Both the position numbers and the translations under genes were made by a program. Shown piece by piece: positions 33,903-45,897 of a stretch of 64,000 bases of DNA. The notes under the pieces were generated by a model. It did not search any database, was not told the DNA's origin, and was given only the letters and a program-made list of their open reading frames with translations. The stretch covers positions 26,116,028-26,180,027 of the forward strand of contig CM042966.1 in NCBI GenBank assembly GCA_023678885.1, in the 5' to 3' direction. This stretch comes from Pogostemon cablin. Lineage: Eukaryota > Streptophyta > Magnoliopsida > Lamiales > Lamiaceae. Position 1 is the stretch's first letter. Each line of letters starts with the position of its first letter.

Positions 33903-36120
33903 ATGGCGGAAGATGTGCCAAATTCGAAGAACATCCGGGCATGCATTGCTTCACATGATGGGGCCCACAACGGGTTGTGGGCCCACTTCCAAAACATCAC
34001 CATTCCTCGGACCCAATTCAAAGAATTATCTTGAAATATGCAGCGCCGGGAGTGGAATTTACCATGCCGGCAGAGCACGAGAAAGCAAGCAAGCTGGCTC
34101 AGGGGCGAGTAGCAGTGAATGTCCATATGTTGAAGTTAGGGTTCCATCTGCCCCTTCATCCTTGCTTGGCGGAACTCCTCAACTATTGGAATTTAGCATC
34201 TCATCATCTTTCTCCGAATGCCTGAGCTACAATAATTGGGTTTATACTTCTGTTTTGTAAGAAGGGGTATCGCCATCTGTCTCCTAAGAAAATCGACTAC
34301 CTGTGCCGTCCTTCGGAGGAGAATTTACACAAAGGATTTTATCGAGTCAATCCTTCTCGGAGATTGACTCTCTCAGGGAAGTCTACCTCCATAAAAAATT
34401 GGAAGAAATGGTGGTGTTGGGCTGAGGGTGTATGGAAGCCGCCGCAAATTAGGGTTCCTTCAGCCTTCTGGCTAATTCGTTCTCACGGAGGTATGTCTTC
34501 TTATTTTTGTTTTATTATTACTTTTTTCATTTGTTCGAGGGGTATAACCATTGTGCTTTCATCCTTGATTTTCAGATAGGGATGTTCGTCCAGGTCCCCC
34601 TCCTTCCAAAGAGTTCTTGGAGCTAGTGAGTGTCATTAGCAAAATGAGTGCTTAGGAGAGAAGTAACGACATCATTACCGATGAACTCTTGAAAAAATAT
34701 GGGATCATGGTGGATTCAAGTGTGTCGGTCCCTTCGCGGGAGGTGACAGTGGCTGCTCATTCTGGTGCCAATTTGGAGCCTTTGGCGACCCTTCCCGTCG
34801 ACCCAGACATTCCCGTTGGGGTAACGGTAATTCCTGTAGAGTTGTCTGTCTCCTTAGATCAAGCGACATCGAGACAAAATGTTCTAACAGACATAGTAGA
34901 AATGGATGAGTCCCCACCGACGGAGCTGAGCCCTTGGGCCTTTCAAAAAGATGCAGTCGCATCGATTTTGGAAGCTGGTGATTTTGCAGAAGATCTGTTA
35001 CCACCGGACGTGAGCCCGTTGATGCTATGCCACAAGAAGGTTTTAATGACGTGATGGTTACTTCAGAGGGAGGGCATGAAGAGGATTTTTTACTTCACGA
35101 CTCCAGCTGTTCTTCTCCTGTTGTCCGCATGGTACAACGGCGTCCCTTGGGATCCAGTGGAGTGGGTGTGGATGACCACTCGACACCTATCAGCAGGCCT
35201 TTCGAGCCCCCAAGCAAGAGGGTACGAGCCGACAGTTATGGCCTTTTTCTTGTGGGGCCGCCTTGGGAGTGCCTTCGATCGAGACCCCTTATTTCGATTT
35301 TAAGGTTGGTGCCTCTACTCTGGACGTTCGTTCTCTGCCCCCAGTGCTTCGCAGCTTGTATGGGTCGAATCTGTATGATCCCAATCAGCCTACTCTTCCT
35401 GCCTACATGTTGAGAGCAATGGAATCCATCCCCATTAGCTTCACTCAAGATGAAAGCGATATCATAGGGGCTTTTAATCCGGACGATCTTATTCTTGCAG
35501 CGACTGGGTATCACGTACGGGCTTTGAGCTATTCGAGCTAGGAATCCCTTCTCTTGGCTTGCTGAGGCCAGGAGGCGGCTCAATCTGCTGCTTTGGGTCA
35601 TCAGAAGGAAGTGGAACTAGCTCAGCTGAGGGAGGAGGTAGAGAAAGTGGAGCGGAGGCATTCGAAAGAGATGGCGACAATTAAGGAGGAGGCAGTCCAA
35701 CAACATAAGGCTTCGGAGGATGCCTTAAAGTCCCTACAAGAGGAACTAAGACTAGTCGAGGGGAAACTCCTTTCGAGTGAAGCGTCGCGAAGGGCTGCCG
35801 ATGAAGCCTTGAAAGAGTCGGAAGAAGGGAAGAGTCAACTTGCCCAGGAGTTTGATGAAGTGAGGAGGCGGCTGGCTGACTCCCAGGAAGAGCTGAAAGT
35901 CAAAGGAGCTGAGGTGGCTGCCTTGTCTTACAAATACGAGGCGAATTTTTCCTCCTCAATAAACTCCGAGAGAAAAATTGCTAGAATAGTGGGTTTCGCC
36001 AAAGCCTTGGCACATTCAGTGCGGCTGGCTAATGGAATCGGTGCGATAGTCCTTTTAGAGAATTTTTGTCAAATGCTGCATGCCCGTATCGCCGCCTTGG
36101 GATTTCCGGCTGGCACATAA
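33903..36120 (+). pseudogene. Antisense accessory gene 1 of the Tat element (putative gypsy-type transposon domain plus coiled coil)
   Basis: This gene lies on the strand opposite to gag-pol. From the ATG at 33903 (MAEDVPNSKNIRACIASHDG) the frame reads a domain containing LGFHLPLHPCLAELLNYW, LSPNA and WWCWAEGVWKPP. I associate this pattern with the Pfam family 'putative gypsy type transposon' (PF04195, by memory). An intron with GTATGT donor and CAG acceptor is likely at 34492-34575. After a low-complexity spacer, 35593-36120 is one open frame: a heptad-like, Glu/Lys/Arg/Ala-rich coiled coil of about 120 residues. It is broken by a stop near 34033, frame changes near 34033 and 34225, and further breaks at 34650 and 35050-35560. 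Such antisense extra genes are reported for Tat and Ogre elements; their role is unknown. Confidence 0.7.
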
Positions 36121-36548
36121 TGGGAGTTGGAGGAGATGAATTTGGCTCCGCTGGGACTCGTGCCTGATTTTTTTTGTGTTCTAGGTTTTCATAGTCGGGT
36201 GGTTTCTCAACCGTCTACAGCGTCGACTTCCGTCATAGCCCCCACTCGTTCTGTTTCTGCTCTGACTAGCCCCCTGATGAGACTTAGTTTCTAGGGTGGG
36301 ATGCCTTTGTAATCTTCGTTCCTCTTTTTGTTGGTTTTTCCCTGGTTTGTAGTTATGTTTTTCAATGGCAATTATTATATTTAATAGTGGTTTTGACATG
36401 CATTAATTATACATTTAATGCAGTGGATCCCCCATATCTTCGCCACCAATCTTTTCTCCAACTTCACATCAAAGAATGGCAGTTGTTTCTTTTCTTGGGT
36501 TATTCGTACTTATCTGTCTGTCTTTTGTTGCTCTACTTTCTCCACTCA

Positions 36549-38763
36549 TGGCGTTGGATTCGCGATCCTCGCAGGAATTCCTCAGTTCGGAGGAAGATGA
36601 AGAGGCTAGTAAAGCTAGGGCCCCTTCTATTGCCCCTGTGACGCGGGTGGCCGCGTTCAGTTCTTTTGCCTCCACGTTATTAAATTCCCTGGGAGTCCGT
36701 TCTTTACGGGGAGGGCTCGTCGCGGCGGTGCGTAGTTCCCAAGATTGAAAGTCGAGCCTCTCCATCTTTTGTTAACCTAAAAGACTCTGCTGACCCTGAT
36801 AGTGCAAGTCGTCCTTCTAGTCGGGGCTGCGCGGTAACTGATTCTACTTTGAGGGGTTACTCCACTAGTATGCGGGACTAGGATGTAGATGGAGTTTTCA
36901 TCCTATACAGCTATCTTGGGATTGGATTTGGTACCCCTGTGCAACGCGAGCATCCTTGGAGTGGTGAGCCTGATCATGCCGCTTTAAATACAGGTATGTT
37001 TGCTGCAGGTGGTAGGCTGCCTTTGGGTCACGTCATTGGCCGGGTGTTGATTAATTGGGGTTTGACCCCAATGCAAATAATCCCTTCTACCTGGGCTAAT
37101 CTAATAGGTTTACTGATGCTGCTCCATGAGAATGGATGTCCCTCTCCTTCCGACAGGGACATTGATTACGTCTATCGTTATGTTCGCGATCCTGGTTGCC
37201 ATGGTCATTACTATCTGCAAGTGCAGCGAGGCATTCGTCTTATATTCAACAGGAACTCCATTGCTGGCCAGCATTGGAGGCGTCAGTGGTTTTAGGTGTG
37301 ATAATTTGAATGCCGAGACTCGCTCAAAAATTATCTGCCTGTGCCGTGTGCCTTTCGGATTCCCAAGTCCCGTAAGCCTTACTTGTTTTTCTCTCACTCT
37401 TCTCTTTTTTTTATACCCTCTCTTACTTGTGATTTTTTCTTTCCCTTGTTCTTTTCGGTAGCTCCGCTTCGTCCTGCTGAAGAAGAACTATCTCTAGGAT
37501 TTTGCCGGGCTTTTGACGCAATCAACCAGATGACTCTTCCTCGTGACGTCTTATCCCTTCTGACTGAAGAGAGACTTTCAGGGATGAATCTTTATCAAGA
37601 TCTGACTCGAGCTCCGCCGGTAAGCTTCGAGGGGAGGGTAAGTGATAATTTCTCATCTTGGGACACTGCCCTTGACGAATATTTTTCCAACTAGGTCGTA
37701 TATCCTCCTCCTCAAAAACCCCGTCAGGAAACCGATCCGAGTCTGGTTATGGCTGAAAATGCTTCCACAGCCATGAGAGGTAGGTTTAGGCCCCGTGATG
37801 GTACTGATCGTCAATGTTGTCGAAACTGAGGAGGCTGTGATGGAGGAGACTCAAAGTGTAGTCGGAGTGGCAGATATAGTTTCTGCGAATGCTGGCGATA
37901 CGGCGCGTACTCGCCTGTCTGACAAGGGAAAAGCTCCTATAGAGGAAACCGAGGTACAAGAAAGTGATCTTTTGGAGGCAACCATTCTAAAGGCCACTCG
38001 TTGAGCCAAACGTGGCCCCGACATTCTGATCAATCAGATTGAAGATCCACCTAGTGCCAGTCAGCCTCGAGTTCCCTATCCCGATAATCATCTGACTCTC
38101 AGAGGAGGACTTGATAACACTGCCCAACTGCAGATTTTTCCAGTAAGGAAACCTTACACTGCTGAAGGCAACGTTGGTGGGGGTGTTCCCATGGTCGCAT
38201 TGGGTGAATTGCTATGACTAAGGAGTATAGGCGATGCTCGGTAGGCCATGGAATCAGAGCTAATTGTCTTGGAGGCCGGCTTTGTTCCCGCTTGTTTATG
38301 GAACTCCACGTTGTCTCGCTGGTTGCAGAGTACGGGGCCTCATGAGATTGGGAATGCCGCTCTGGTGAGTATCGGACATGCACTGATTTTCCTGTGCCGC
38401 TTCCTTCTTGTGACAGAATTTGGACAGTCAATTCCTCCTAGGGTTAGTCTCAGCGTAGGAGCCTCTGCTGGTGATGAAGGGATTTCTTCGATGGTGGGGA
38501 CTCGTCAAGCGATGGTGGCGGGGCAGCTCATTACCGTCGCTAATACTCAGGCTACATCTTACAGGGAAAGAGCACGTTTGGCTGAGAACCAAGTTCATCA
38601 ACTAGAAGTTGCCTGTTATCTGGCGAAACATGAATTAGAACGGGAAAGGGAGCGCGTTGCCCAGCTGGAGGCGGAGGTGGCATGGATGAGGAGTCTTCGT
38701 AACTTTTTTTGTGGTGGTGATGGTGCCAGTCCTAGTAGCACTGGTGATCCCCGTGGTGCTTGA
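36549..38763 (+). pseudogene. Antisense accessory gene 2 of the Tat element (globular domain plus coiled coil)
   Basis: A second gene follows in the same antisense orientation. I place the start at the ATG at 36549 (MALDSRSSQEFLSSEEDEE), giving an acidic N-terminus. A conserved-looking domain lies at 36940-37370 and includes RLPLGHVIGRVLINWGL, IIPSTWANLIGLL and DIDYVYRYVRDPGCHGHYY. An intron is likely at about 37372-37462 (GTAAG donor, CGGTAG acceptor). Then come MTLPRDVLSLL at about 37530 and a coiled-coil tail, 38530-38763 (RLAENQVHQLEV, ERERERVAQLEAEV). Stops and frame changes occur near 36748, 37295, 37694 and 38000-38250. It has the same overall plan as gene 1 but little obvious sequence likeness. 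Function is unknown. Confidence 0.6.
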
Positions 38764-38997
38764 TGGGAGGCCACTTTAGTTCTAGTGTTTTGTTTTTTGT
38801 TATTTAGTCTTTTCTGGACTTTTCTGTAGCCTTCCCGGGGTATGTTATGTACTTGATTATAGTATTCTAGTAGGTTTTGTGGTATAATGTGCATTCGAAT
38901 CTTTCTTTCCTTGCACTTTGCTTATTATGGCCTTACATTCATACGGCTTTACCACCTTTCCTACAACTTATACAAACGGTGATTTGGCTAAGTATCT

Positions 38998-40088
38998 TCA
39001 GGCATAAAAACGCTTTAAGTTTTGAGCATTCCATGGGTGTTTGATACTCTCGCCATCGAGTTCACTGAGCTCATACGCTCCATTACCCAGGTTTCTTTTT
39101 ACTATGTATGGCCCTTCCCAATTTGCACCGAAAACTCCACCACCTTGTTGATAGACTTTCCTCATTACTAAATTTCCAACTATAAAATCCCTACTATGTA
39201 CCCTTTTATTATTCTGGGATTTTAGCCTTGATTTGTATACTGCATGTCTTTCCGCCGCCTGTAGGTGAAGTTTCTCCAGCAAGTCAAGATTAAGCTCCAT
39301 AGCTTCAGGGTTGGTGTCATCTTTTCCATGAGATACTCAAAAGGTGGGGCAAGCTACTTCCGCTAGTATGATTGTCTCTGTGCCGTACGTTAATGAGAAG
39401 GGAGTCTCTCCAATCGATGTTCTGGCTATGGTATGGTACGACCAAAGGACTCCAGGTAACTGCGAGGCCCAATTCTTCTTGAGGCTTTCCAATCTGGCCA
39501 TAAGAGTATGCTTGATCACTTTGTTTACCGCCTCAACTTGTCTGTTTGACTGGGGGTAATAAGGCATTGAGAATAGCTTTTTTATTCCCAATCCTTCACA
39601 GAATCTCCGGAGCTACATGCCCTCAAATTATTTCCCATTATCTGTCACGATGGTATTGGGTATCCCGAAGCGACAAACGATATTTTTCCATATAAAGGTT
39701 ATCATATTGGCTTCATTAATGGTGGTCAATGCTTCTTCCTCTGCCCATTTTGAGAAGTAGTCTACTGCGACTATGACGTACTTGACGCCTCCTCTACAGG
39801 GTGGGAATGGGCCTATCAGATCGATTTCCCACTTTGCGAAGGGCCAAGTGCAGCTGTCATAACTAACTCAGTAGAGGGAGTTCGAATTATGGGGGAATAG
39901 ATCTGGCAACTTTTACATGCCTTGGCGTACTCGATAGTGTCCTTCCTAAGAGTAGGCCAGAAATATCCTTGTCGGACTATCTTCAATGCCAGAGCCTGAC
40001 CTCCTGAATGATTCCCACAGACCCCTTCATCTACTTCCATCAGTACTTTGGTGGCTTCTTCTTTGTCTAAGCATCTCAACAACGACAT
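38998..40088 (-). pseudogene. Tat element integrase, broken
   Basis: Three minus-strand pieces make up the integrase. The zinc-binding HHCC part is in 40088-39816 (GNHSGGQ, CKSCQ). The core's last part, with the catalytic Glu in SNRQVEAVNK, is in 39591-39337. The C-terminal domain is in 39300-38998 (VMRKVYQ, GANWEGPYIVKRNLGNGAYEL, ending NLKRFYA). Stops and frame changes separate the pieces, and DNA between 39600 and 39815 still shows integrase-like codons out of frame. It cannot encode a functional enzyme. Confidence 0.85.
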
Positions 40089-40267
40089 TGAATATCCCTT
40101 TTATACAGCACATTATTTATCATGGTGTACCATGTGGCTCTGAGTCGTAGTCGCCGAGCTTCTGTATTATCTTTCGGCTCTCTTCCTTCTCTTAAGAAAG
40201 CCTTGATAGGAGTCATCCATGTCTCTTCCTAATTGATTTTCCAGATCGTTTGATCAATTGGGGCTCC

Positions 40268-40810
40268 CTATTTCATTATACTAATGCTTTCCAGTCGTTC
40301 GGCATTCTTTAAAGTCGCCAGGTGGGCCAACGCGTCTGCCTGGGTGTTTTGTAGTCTGGGGACCCACGTGATATAGACGTGATCAAACTTTTGGATCATA
40401 TCTGCTATTAGCTTATGGTAGCTGACCAGCTGCTGATCCTTAGCCTCGTAATCTCTCTTTATTTGGTTAATCATCAGTTTCGAGTCGCTATGGATGATCA
40501 CTCTTTTCACCCCAATTATCAATGTCATTCTCATGCCAGAGAGTAGAGCTTCATATTTGGCTTTGTTGTTGGTTGCTGGGAATCCAAACCGGATAGCCGA
40601 GCAAAATGTCTCTCCAGTGGGGCAAGTGAGTAACACGCCGACTCCAGAGGCGTAAGTCATAGATGATCTATCTACCGACATTTGCAAGGGTCTATTGATC
40701 AGTTCTCCTGGTAAGATGGGGATAGTGAGTTCCGCTATGAACTCGGCTAGGGCTTGTGGCTTGATTGCCAATCGGGGTACATACGTAATATCGAACTGGC
40801 TTAACTCCAC
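40268..40810 (-). pseudogene. Tat element second RNase H (archaeal-type), open for 180 codons
   Basis: The frame carries SVDRSSMTYASGVGVLL (first Asp region), NNKAKYEALLSGM (Glu) and IIHSDSKLMINQIK (Asp), then NTQADALAHLA (fourth acidic residue), all in RNase H order. Tat-lineage elements carry this extra RNase H after their own. This frame is uninterrupted, but an in-frame TAG lies just upstream and it depends on a broken polyprotein. Confidence 0.85.
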
Positions 40811-40911
40811 GGCCTACTTCATCAATCTTCCCACTACATCTGGTTTTGAGAGCACTTGCCTTAGTGGGAAAGATATTACCACCTTAATCGAATGTCCCAA
40901 AAATTATGGTC

Positions 40912-41883
40912 TCATTTTCTTGCGCTCATTACCAGGGCGTAAGCGAGCTTCTCGACTGCTGGATATATAGGTTTAGCATCATGAAGCATCTGACTCACAT
41001 AATATACCAGTTTCTGCTGCTTTTTCTCAATTTGAACAAACACTGCGCTCAATGCTGATTCTGAAGCGGCTAGGTACAGGCTAAGGGGCTCACCCGGCAG
41101 GGTTTGTGTATTAGCCAATACGTCCTTTAGCTCTTCAAAGGCCTTTTGAGCCGCAGTCATCCAGTCGAATTTTCCTTTTTGAACTACGTCCATAAGGGGT
41201 TTGCATTTATCAGATGTTCTGACAGGAAACGACTGAGAGATGCGATCTTCCCAGCTAGCCTTTGTACACCTTTTGAGTGCTTGGGAGGTTCCATGTCTTG
41301 TATGACTTTTACTTTATCCGAGTTTGCTTCTATTCCTCTTTTACTCACCATGTACCCGAGAAATTTTCTGGCGGACACTCCGAACGTGCACTTTTTGGGG
41401 TTAAGATTCATCCCATATTTCTGTAAGATGTCGAACGCTTTTCCCAGGTGGCGTACGTGATCATTCGTGTCCACACTCTTGACCAGCATGTCGTCTACGT
41501 ATACTTTCATAGTTCTTCCCAGCTCTTCTTGGAACATCTTATTTACTAATCTCTGATATGTGGCTCCTGCATTCTTCAACCCAAACGACATCATTACCTA
41601 GCACAGTAAATTTCTTTTGGTGTAGAAAGTTGTTTTTTCTATATCGTCTGGGTGCATAAGAATCTAGTGATAGCCCGAGTATGCATCTATAAAACTCATT
41701 TTTTCTTGGTCGGCCGTAGCGTCCACCATTGATCAACATGCGGTAGTGGAAAACTGTCCTTCGGGCATGCTTTGTTGAGGTCTGTGAAGTCGATGCATAA
41801 TCTCCATATCTTGTTTGTTTTCTGTGGACCGGGTTGGCCACCCATCCGGGGAATAGCGCTTCTCTTACTACATTATTCGCCAA
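40912..41883 (-). pseudogene. Tat element reverse transcriptase and first RNase H, broken
   Basis: The RT active site YVDDMLVKS and the upstream box FGLKNAGATYQRLVN are in 41594-41184, with KCTFGVSARKFLGYMVS following. The finger/palm start (NNVVREALFPGWVANPV) is in 41883-41539 in another frame. The first RNase H region (PLSLYLAASESALSAVFVQ ... QKLVYYVSQMLHDA) is in 41193-40912. Several stops and frame changes lie between 41590 and 41860 and at 40912, so the enzyme is dead. RT would copy element RNA to DNA in virus-like particles. Confidence 0.88.
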
Positions 41884-42129
41884 TAGTTTTCTAGCTTCTG
41901 CTTCAATGATTTCGTATTTCTTGGGGCTGTACTTTCTTTTCTTCTGTTCTACCAGTCGGTAGGATGGGCTTGTATTGAGTCAGTGGCATGCGTGTTTTGG
42001 GTCTATTCCTTGGATATCAGGCAAACACGTCTAGGTTGGTTCTCAGAAATTCAATAAGGACCGTTCTATGCTGCTCTTTCAATTGTGATCCAATATATAG
42101 TTCCAGGTTCGAGTCGCTTGGCTCCATCC

Positions 42130-43506
42130 TTATTGCTTCGACTTCCTCAACCGGCCCTCCCTCTTCCTTTTCTTTTTTGATCTTGGATCCTCATCAGTTA
42201 TCGAAGGGAGGTTGATTTCTTTGTTGTCGGAGGGTCGAAACTCTCGAGCGTTCTTCGGTTCTGGATCTGTTGTCATGAGATCATCCAGTGGTGGGACTTC
42301 TTCACGATTTGCCTCTTTCTCCTGCTCCATCATCATTAGTTGGAAGCTTGGGTCATGATAATTGAGTCCGTCTCCCATTTCAATGAACGAGCATTCTCTT
42401 GCCTTTCTTTGACTGCCCCTGACGGTGCTGACTCGTCCGTCCGTTGTTACAAACTTCAGACATTGGTGGAGCATAGATGGAATGGAGTTGAACCCATGTA
42501 TGAACGTTCTTCCTAGGATACAATTATAAGTTGATAGAAGGTCCACCACTTTGAACTCGAGTGTACGTTGAGCCTTCACCGTTTGCTTCTCGTGCACCAT
42601 CTGGATCGATAAGTCCACTTGCATCAAGGGGGTGGTGATGGCATTGCCAAATCCTCAAATTTCGTCATCACAAAGAGACACCTTGTGATGAGTGTGTCCC
42701 CCGATGGCTTCAAACGCATTCTTGAACAGAATATTAGTGTATGTACCCGTATCGACCAGACATCGGTGTACCTTTACTCCTGAGATTGTGACCGAAATTA
42801 CTAATGGGTCATTGTGGGGAGTTAGTATTTCAGCTAGATCTTCTTCGAAAAAAAATATGTCAGCTTCGTGTAAGGGCGGTCGGGGACTCGTCATGAACAT
42901 ATGCTGGTGCCTGTCGAGCTCTCGCAGCTCGGCTTTCCGCTTTCTTCGCGACTGAGTGGTTATGGCCTGAGCCGCCCTCACGTAGTTCTCATTCATCATG
43001 TGCACTTCCTGAGGTGGAGAGGGCAAGCGGTCGCCTGGGCCTATCTGTCCTTGCGGATGTGTTGGTCCTTTCGGTCGTTCATCTGTGGCGACAGGCAGCT
43101 CCCTTCTCTGTTTTGGGCCGGACACTAATCTGTCTAACTTTCCCTCATCAAATAGTTTCAATAGTTCGGCCAGAAGGTCAAGACACTTATCGATATCATG
43201 ACCGATAGATTTATGATACTTACAGAATTTCTTTTTATTTAGTTTAGTTGGATCCACTCGTATTTTGGATGGAGGACTCAACAGGTTGGAGTCTTGTATT
43301 TTGTTAAATATTTCCTCGGGAGTGAGCTCCATTACCTCAGTCATTTCTTGGATCTGGTCTTCCGGGAACAGTTTGAAGGAAGATGGAGCCCTATAGTCTT
43401 TCTTCCCCTTTTTCTTTCTCTTGTCGCCTTCTTTGAAGTTGCCTTTAGACTTCTTGTATTCTTCAAGGATTTCTTCACTGTGGATGAACGCTTGAGCCGA
43501 GGCCAT
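42130..43506 (-). pseudogene. Tat element gag C-terminus and aspartic protease, one in-frame stop
   Basis: The frame from 43506 carries a Lys-rich gag tail and a zinc-knuckle-like CKYHKSIGHDIDKC near 43200. The protease follows, with its active-site triplet in CLVDTGTYTNILF. An in-frame TGA at 42655 interrupts it. The same register resumes and holds the protease C-terminal box NCILGRTFIHGFNS, then an acidic/basic spacer ending at 42130. The protease would mature the gag-pol polyprotein. Confidence 0.82.
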
Positions 43507-44634
43507 GAAGGCCGCATAACAGCTCGGTAGCTTTTACTGACAGCTAGTCTACATGGGTGATCTTAGAAGTAAAGCGGCGGTTGCCAAAATGGTCAATGTT
43601 TCATCTAGATCTCTTCCGTATTGGCGCGTTGCACATTAAACCTCTTCATGAAATCCTTTAGGGACTCCTTTTAACTCTACCATAAGCAAGCCAACTTCTG
43701 TTTCTGCTCTTTCCCCTGTCCCAAATACGCAAAATGAGACGAGAAGGTCGTAGCAAGTTGTGCCCATGAGTCGACAGAGATAATGGGAAGGGACTTAAAC
43801 CACGCGTGTGCCTTGTCCCCCAACGTCAAGGGGAACATTTTGCATCGGTCTTCCTCCGAACTCCCTTGTGCCAACATCCAACCAACATACTTATTGAGAT
43901 GTGTGATGGGACTAGAGTCTCCGATGTATTGTGGGATCTGGGGAATTCATATCTTTTTTATGGTGGCAGCCGTGATGACTCTGCAGGTGAACAGGGTTCT
44001 CCCTGACTCCAGGTCGAGAATACTGTTAAGTCCGGTCTCGTTCCTTCTTTCCATCTCATCGAGCCATTTTCTTAGTGCATTTATTTTTGAGTCGTGCTGT
44101 CATTTGAGACGGGTTACAGGATCATCGCCCGTACTTTATACCATTTGCTCGTGTCGAGACTTGACCGGATCTAGTACTAGTCGGTCTTTGGCGGTTATGC
44201 GTCCAGTAGTATGCATGGGGGATAGGCTAGTGACCGAGTTGGCATGGGATGTAGCCTTCCTCCGTTCGCGCCCTTCATCTACCAACTTCTTAGCCCTTCT
44301 CGGTTCCTTTTGTCCCATTCGCTCGTGCACTGATCTCCTGGGGGGTCCATTCATGCTGCCGTTCGTTCGTTTGTTCGGCCGAGTTCTCTTCCTGGCTGAA
44401 ACTTAGCCTTCGACTGGCGGTCCTTGGCCCTGCTGCTTGTTTTCCCTTCGTTCGTTTAAGAAGATCGAAGTACTTTTGCCGGAAGTTCATTTGCGGGTCC
44501 TCTTCTTCTGGATCTATGTCTTGTGGGGGAATCTCTTTTTCTATGGTGTGAGGGGGGTTAGGATCTCTTTGTCGATGTCGACTGGCAGCAGCATCAACTC
44601 GACTAGGGGTAGCTTCCTCTCGACCATCCGTCAT
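43507..44634 (-). pseudogene. Tat element gag N-terminal part, broken
   Basis: The frame starting MTDGREEATPSRVDAAASRH at 44634 lies 70 bp inside the 5' LTR, where gag should begin. It runs 114 codons, then continues in other frames (44354-44136). The gag core is in 43877-43677 (KMFPLTLGDKAHAWFKSLP, SWAQLATTFSSHFA). At least three breaks are visible. Gag forms the particle that holds element RNA. Confidence 0.8.
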
Positions 44635-44683
44635 GGTATATACAGCTCGTCCTGGCAGTCGGTAAGAAGGAGGATCGAAGAAA

Positions 44684-44703
44684 GCCCTTCCTCTAGCGCA
44701 AAA
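44684..44703 (-). promoter_or_regulatory. Primer binding site of the Tat element
   Basis: On the minus strand TTTTGCGCTAGAGGAAGGGC follows directly after the 5' LTR end. Its position and the (T)TTGGCGC-like start fit a retrotransposon primer site. I did not assign the tRNA. Confidence 0.65.
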
Positions 44704-45203
44704 TGTAGCTTATCAGATCTTAATCCCTTACTGATAATGGATCGATATGGCTGTTAAAGGATAATAGAAGGATTATCTGAGCTAAGCTAACATAAAATAT
44801 AGAGAGAGATTTGCCCCCTTTGGTAGTTTTTGTGCCTTTTTTGAGGGGGTGAATGATTGATTTTGATGGATTTTTTTTATGTTATGGGTTGTTCCCATAT
44901 TTATATTAGATACTCGACGTCACCCATATCTGGGTAGATTGCCAAATTATCGTGTACAGTGCGAGCATTAAATGCATTTAGCCTCATGTGACTATTTTTA
45001 AGATCCTATCTAGGATATCCCCTACGCGGATATGTTAGGGGATATCCGCGTATCTCAACCAACTGGATCAAGTGGCCTAATGGCCTTAGTCAGGCTGTCA
45101 CTCCTTGCCAAATGGGGAACCTTTTGGGCCCTTACTGGGCTGTGGGGATAGTAAGCCCAGTGGATGAATATGAATGAAAGCCCAATAATAAGGCCCTACT
45201 ACA
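44704..45203 (-). repeat. 5' LTR of the Tat element
   Basis: 500 bp, TGTAGCTTATC to CCCTACTACA. It is the upstream LTR for the minus-strand gag-pol. Confidence 0.93.
44899..44908 (-). promoter_or_regulatory. TATA box in the Tat 5' LTR
   Basis: On the minus strand TCTAATATAAATATGGG contains a good TATA core, also kept in the 3' LTR near 33088. Confidence 0.5.
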
Positions 45204-45897
45204 GGTGCTTCTCTTCCTCTTCTTGTAAACTCTACTCCCCCTTACTTCTCTAAGTACTTGGATGATGTATTGGATGGATGGATTCAAGGATGGGTGAATA
45301 TGATGAAGGGTAGATGGAATGGAGAGGAAAGTGTGTGAAAAATGGTGTGAATTAGGTGTAGATTGGATCCAGGAACGATTTCTGTCTTATTTTCACGCCA
45401 AATGATGTATTTGTGGGCATAGAACCTTCTAGAAGATGTACAGATCTGAAAATTGACTTTTGACTGAACACGGGTCGTACTCGGTAGGGCGTGCTCGGTA
45501 CCTGGGTCAAGTAGGTACAACGCAGTCTCACCATTTCGCGCATAACTTCCACATCCAAAATCCGATTCAAGTGATTCTTGCGCTCGCGCGATCCTCTCTT
45601 TCTTGACTTTCTAACCATATAATGAGCTGACAAAAAGTCCAACATTTGAAAGTTTAAAAAGTCATACAAAGTGACACACATTTTAATCATAACTTTCTCA
45701 TTTGTACTCCGAATTGAGTTCTGTTTTTTCCTACGTCTTCCATTTTGCGTCTAGAATCTATTTTTACCTGAACATCATACATTTTAGCTCATTCTCACAC
45801 ATTTCCATAAAAACACAAAACACAACCAAAATACACATAAATACGGATAAAATAATACAAAAACGGGTATAAAAAGACACTATCACTCATCAACAAG

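Larger units (their letters stand above)
32891..45203 (-). mobile_element. Tat-lineage Ty3/gypsy retrotransposon, 12.3 kb, target duplication GGTGC
   Basis: Two LTRs of about 500 bp (32891-33391 and 44704-45203), each TGTAG...CTACA, bound the element. GGTGC flanks it at 32886-32890 and 45204-45208. By eye the LTRs differ at roughly 26 positions, about 5%. On the minus strand the order is PBS, gag, protease, RT, RNase H, a second (archaeal-type) RNase H, and integrase; the double RNase H is typical of the Tat lineage. Between integrase and the 3' LTR are two accessory genes on the opposite strand. The coding regions carry many stops and frame changes, so this copy is not autonomous. Confidence 0.93.
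32038..45892 (-). mobile_element. Athila-like solo LTR, split by a Tat element; target duplication ACAAG
   Basis: The left part (32038-32890, starting TGATTAGCC) and right part (45209-45892, ending CACTCATCA) form one LTR of about 1.5 kb once the inner retrotransposon and one GGTGC are removed. ACAAG flanks the whole at 32033-32037 and 45893-45897. Shared blocks with the other Athila-like LTRs (CTCGAGATGAATAGGATG; the AAAAAGACACTA-like end) support the family and suggest minus orientation. Its own internal region is gone, so LTR recombination took place. Confidence 0.85.

Noticed and set aside
42692..44757. Plus-strand frames of 60-207 codons across the Tat gag-protease region
   Set aside because: They are reverse-strand shadows of gag and protease, which carry the recognisable motifs.
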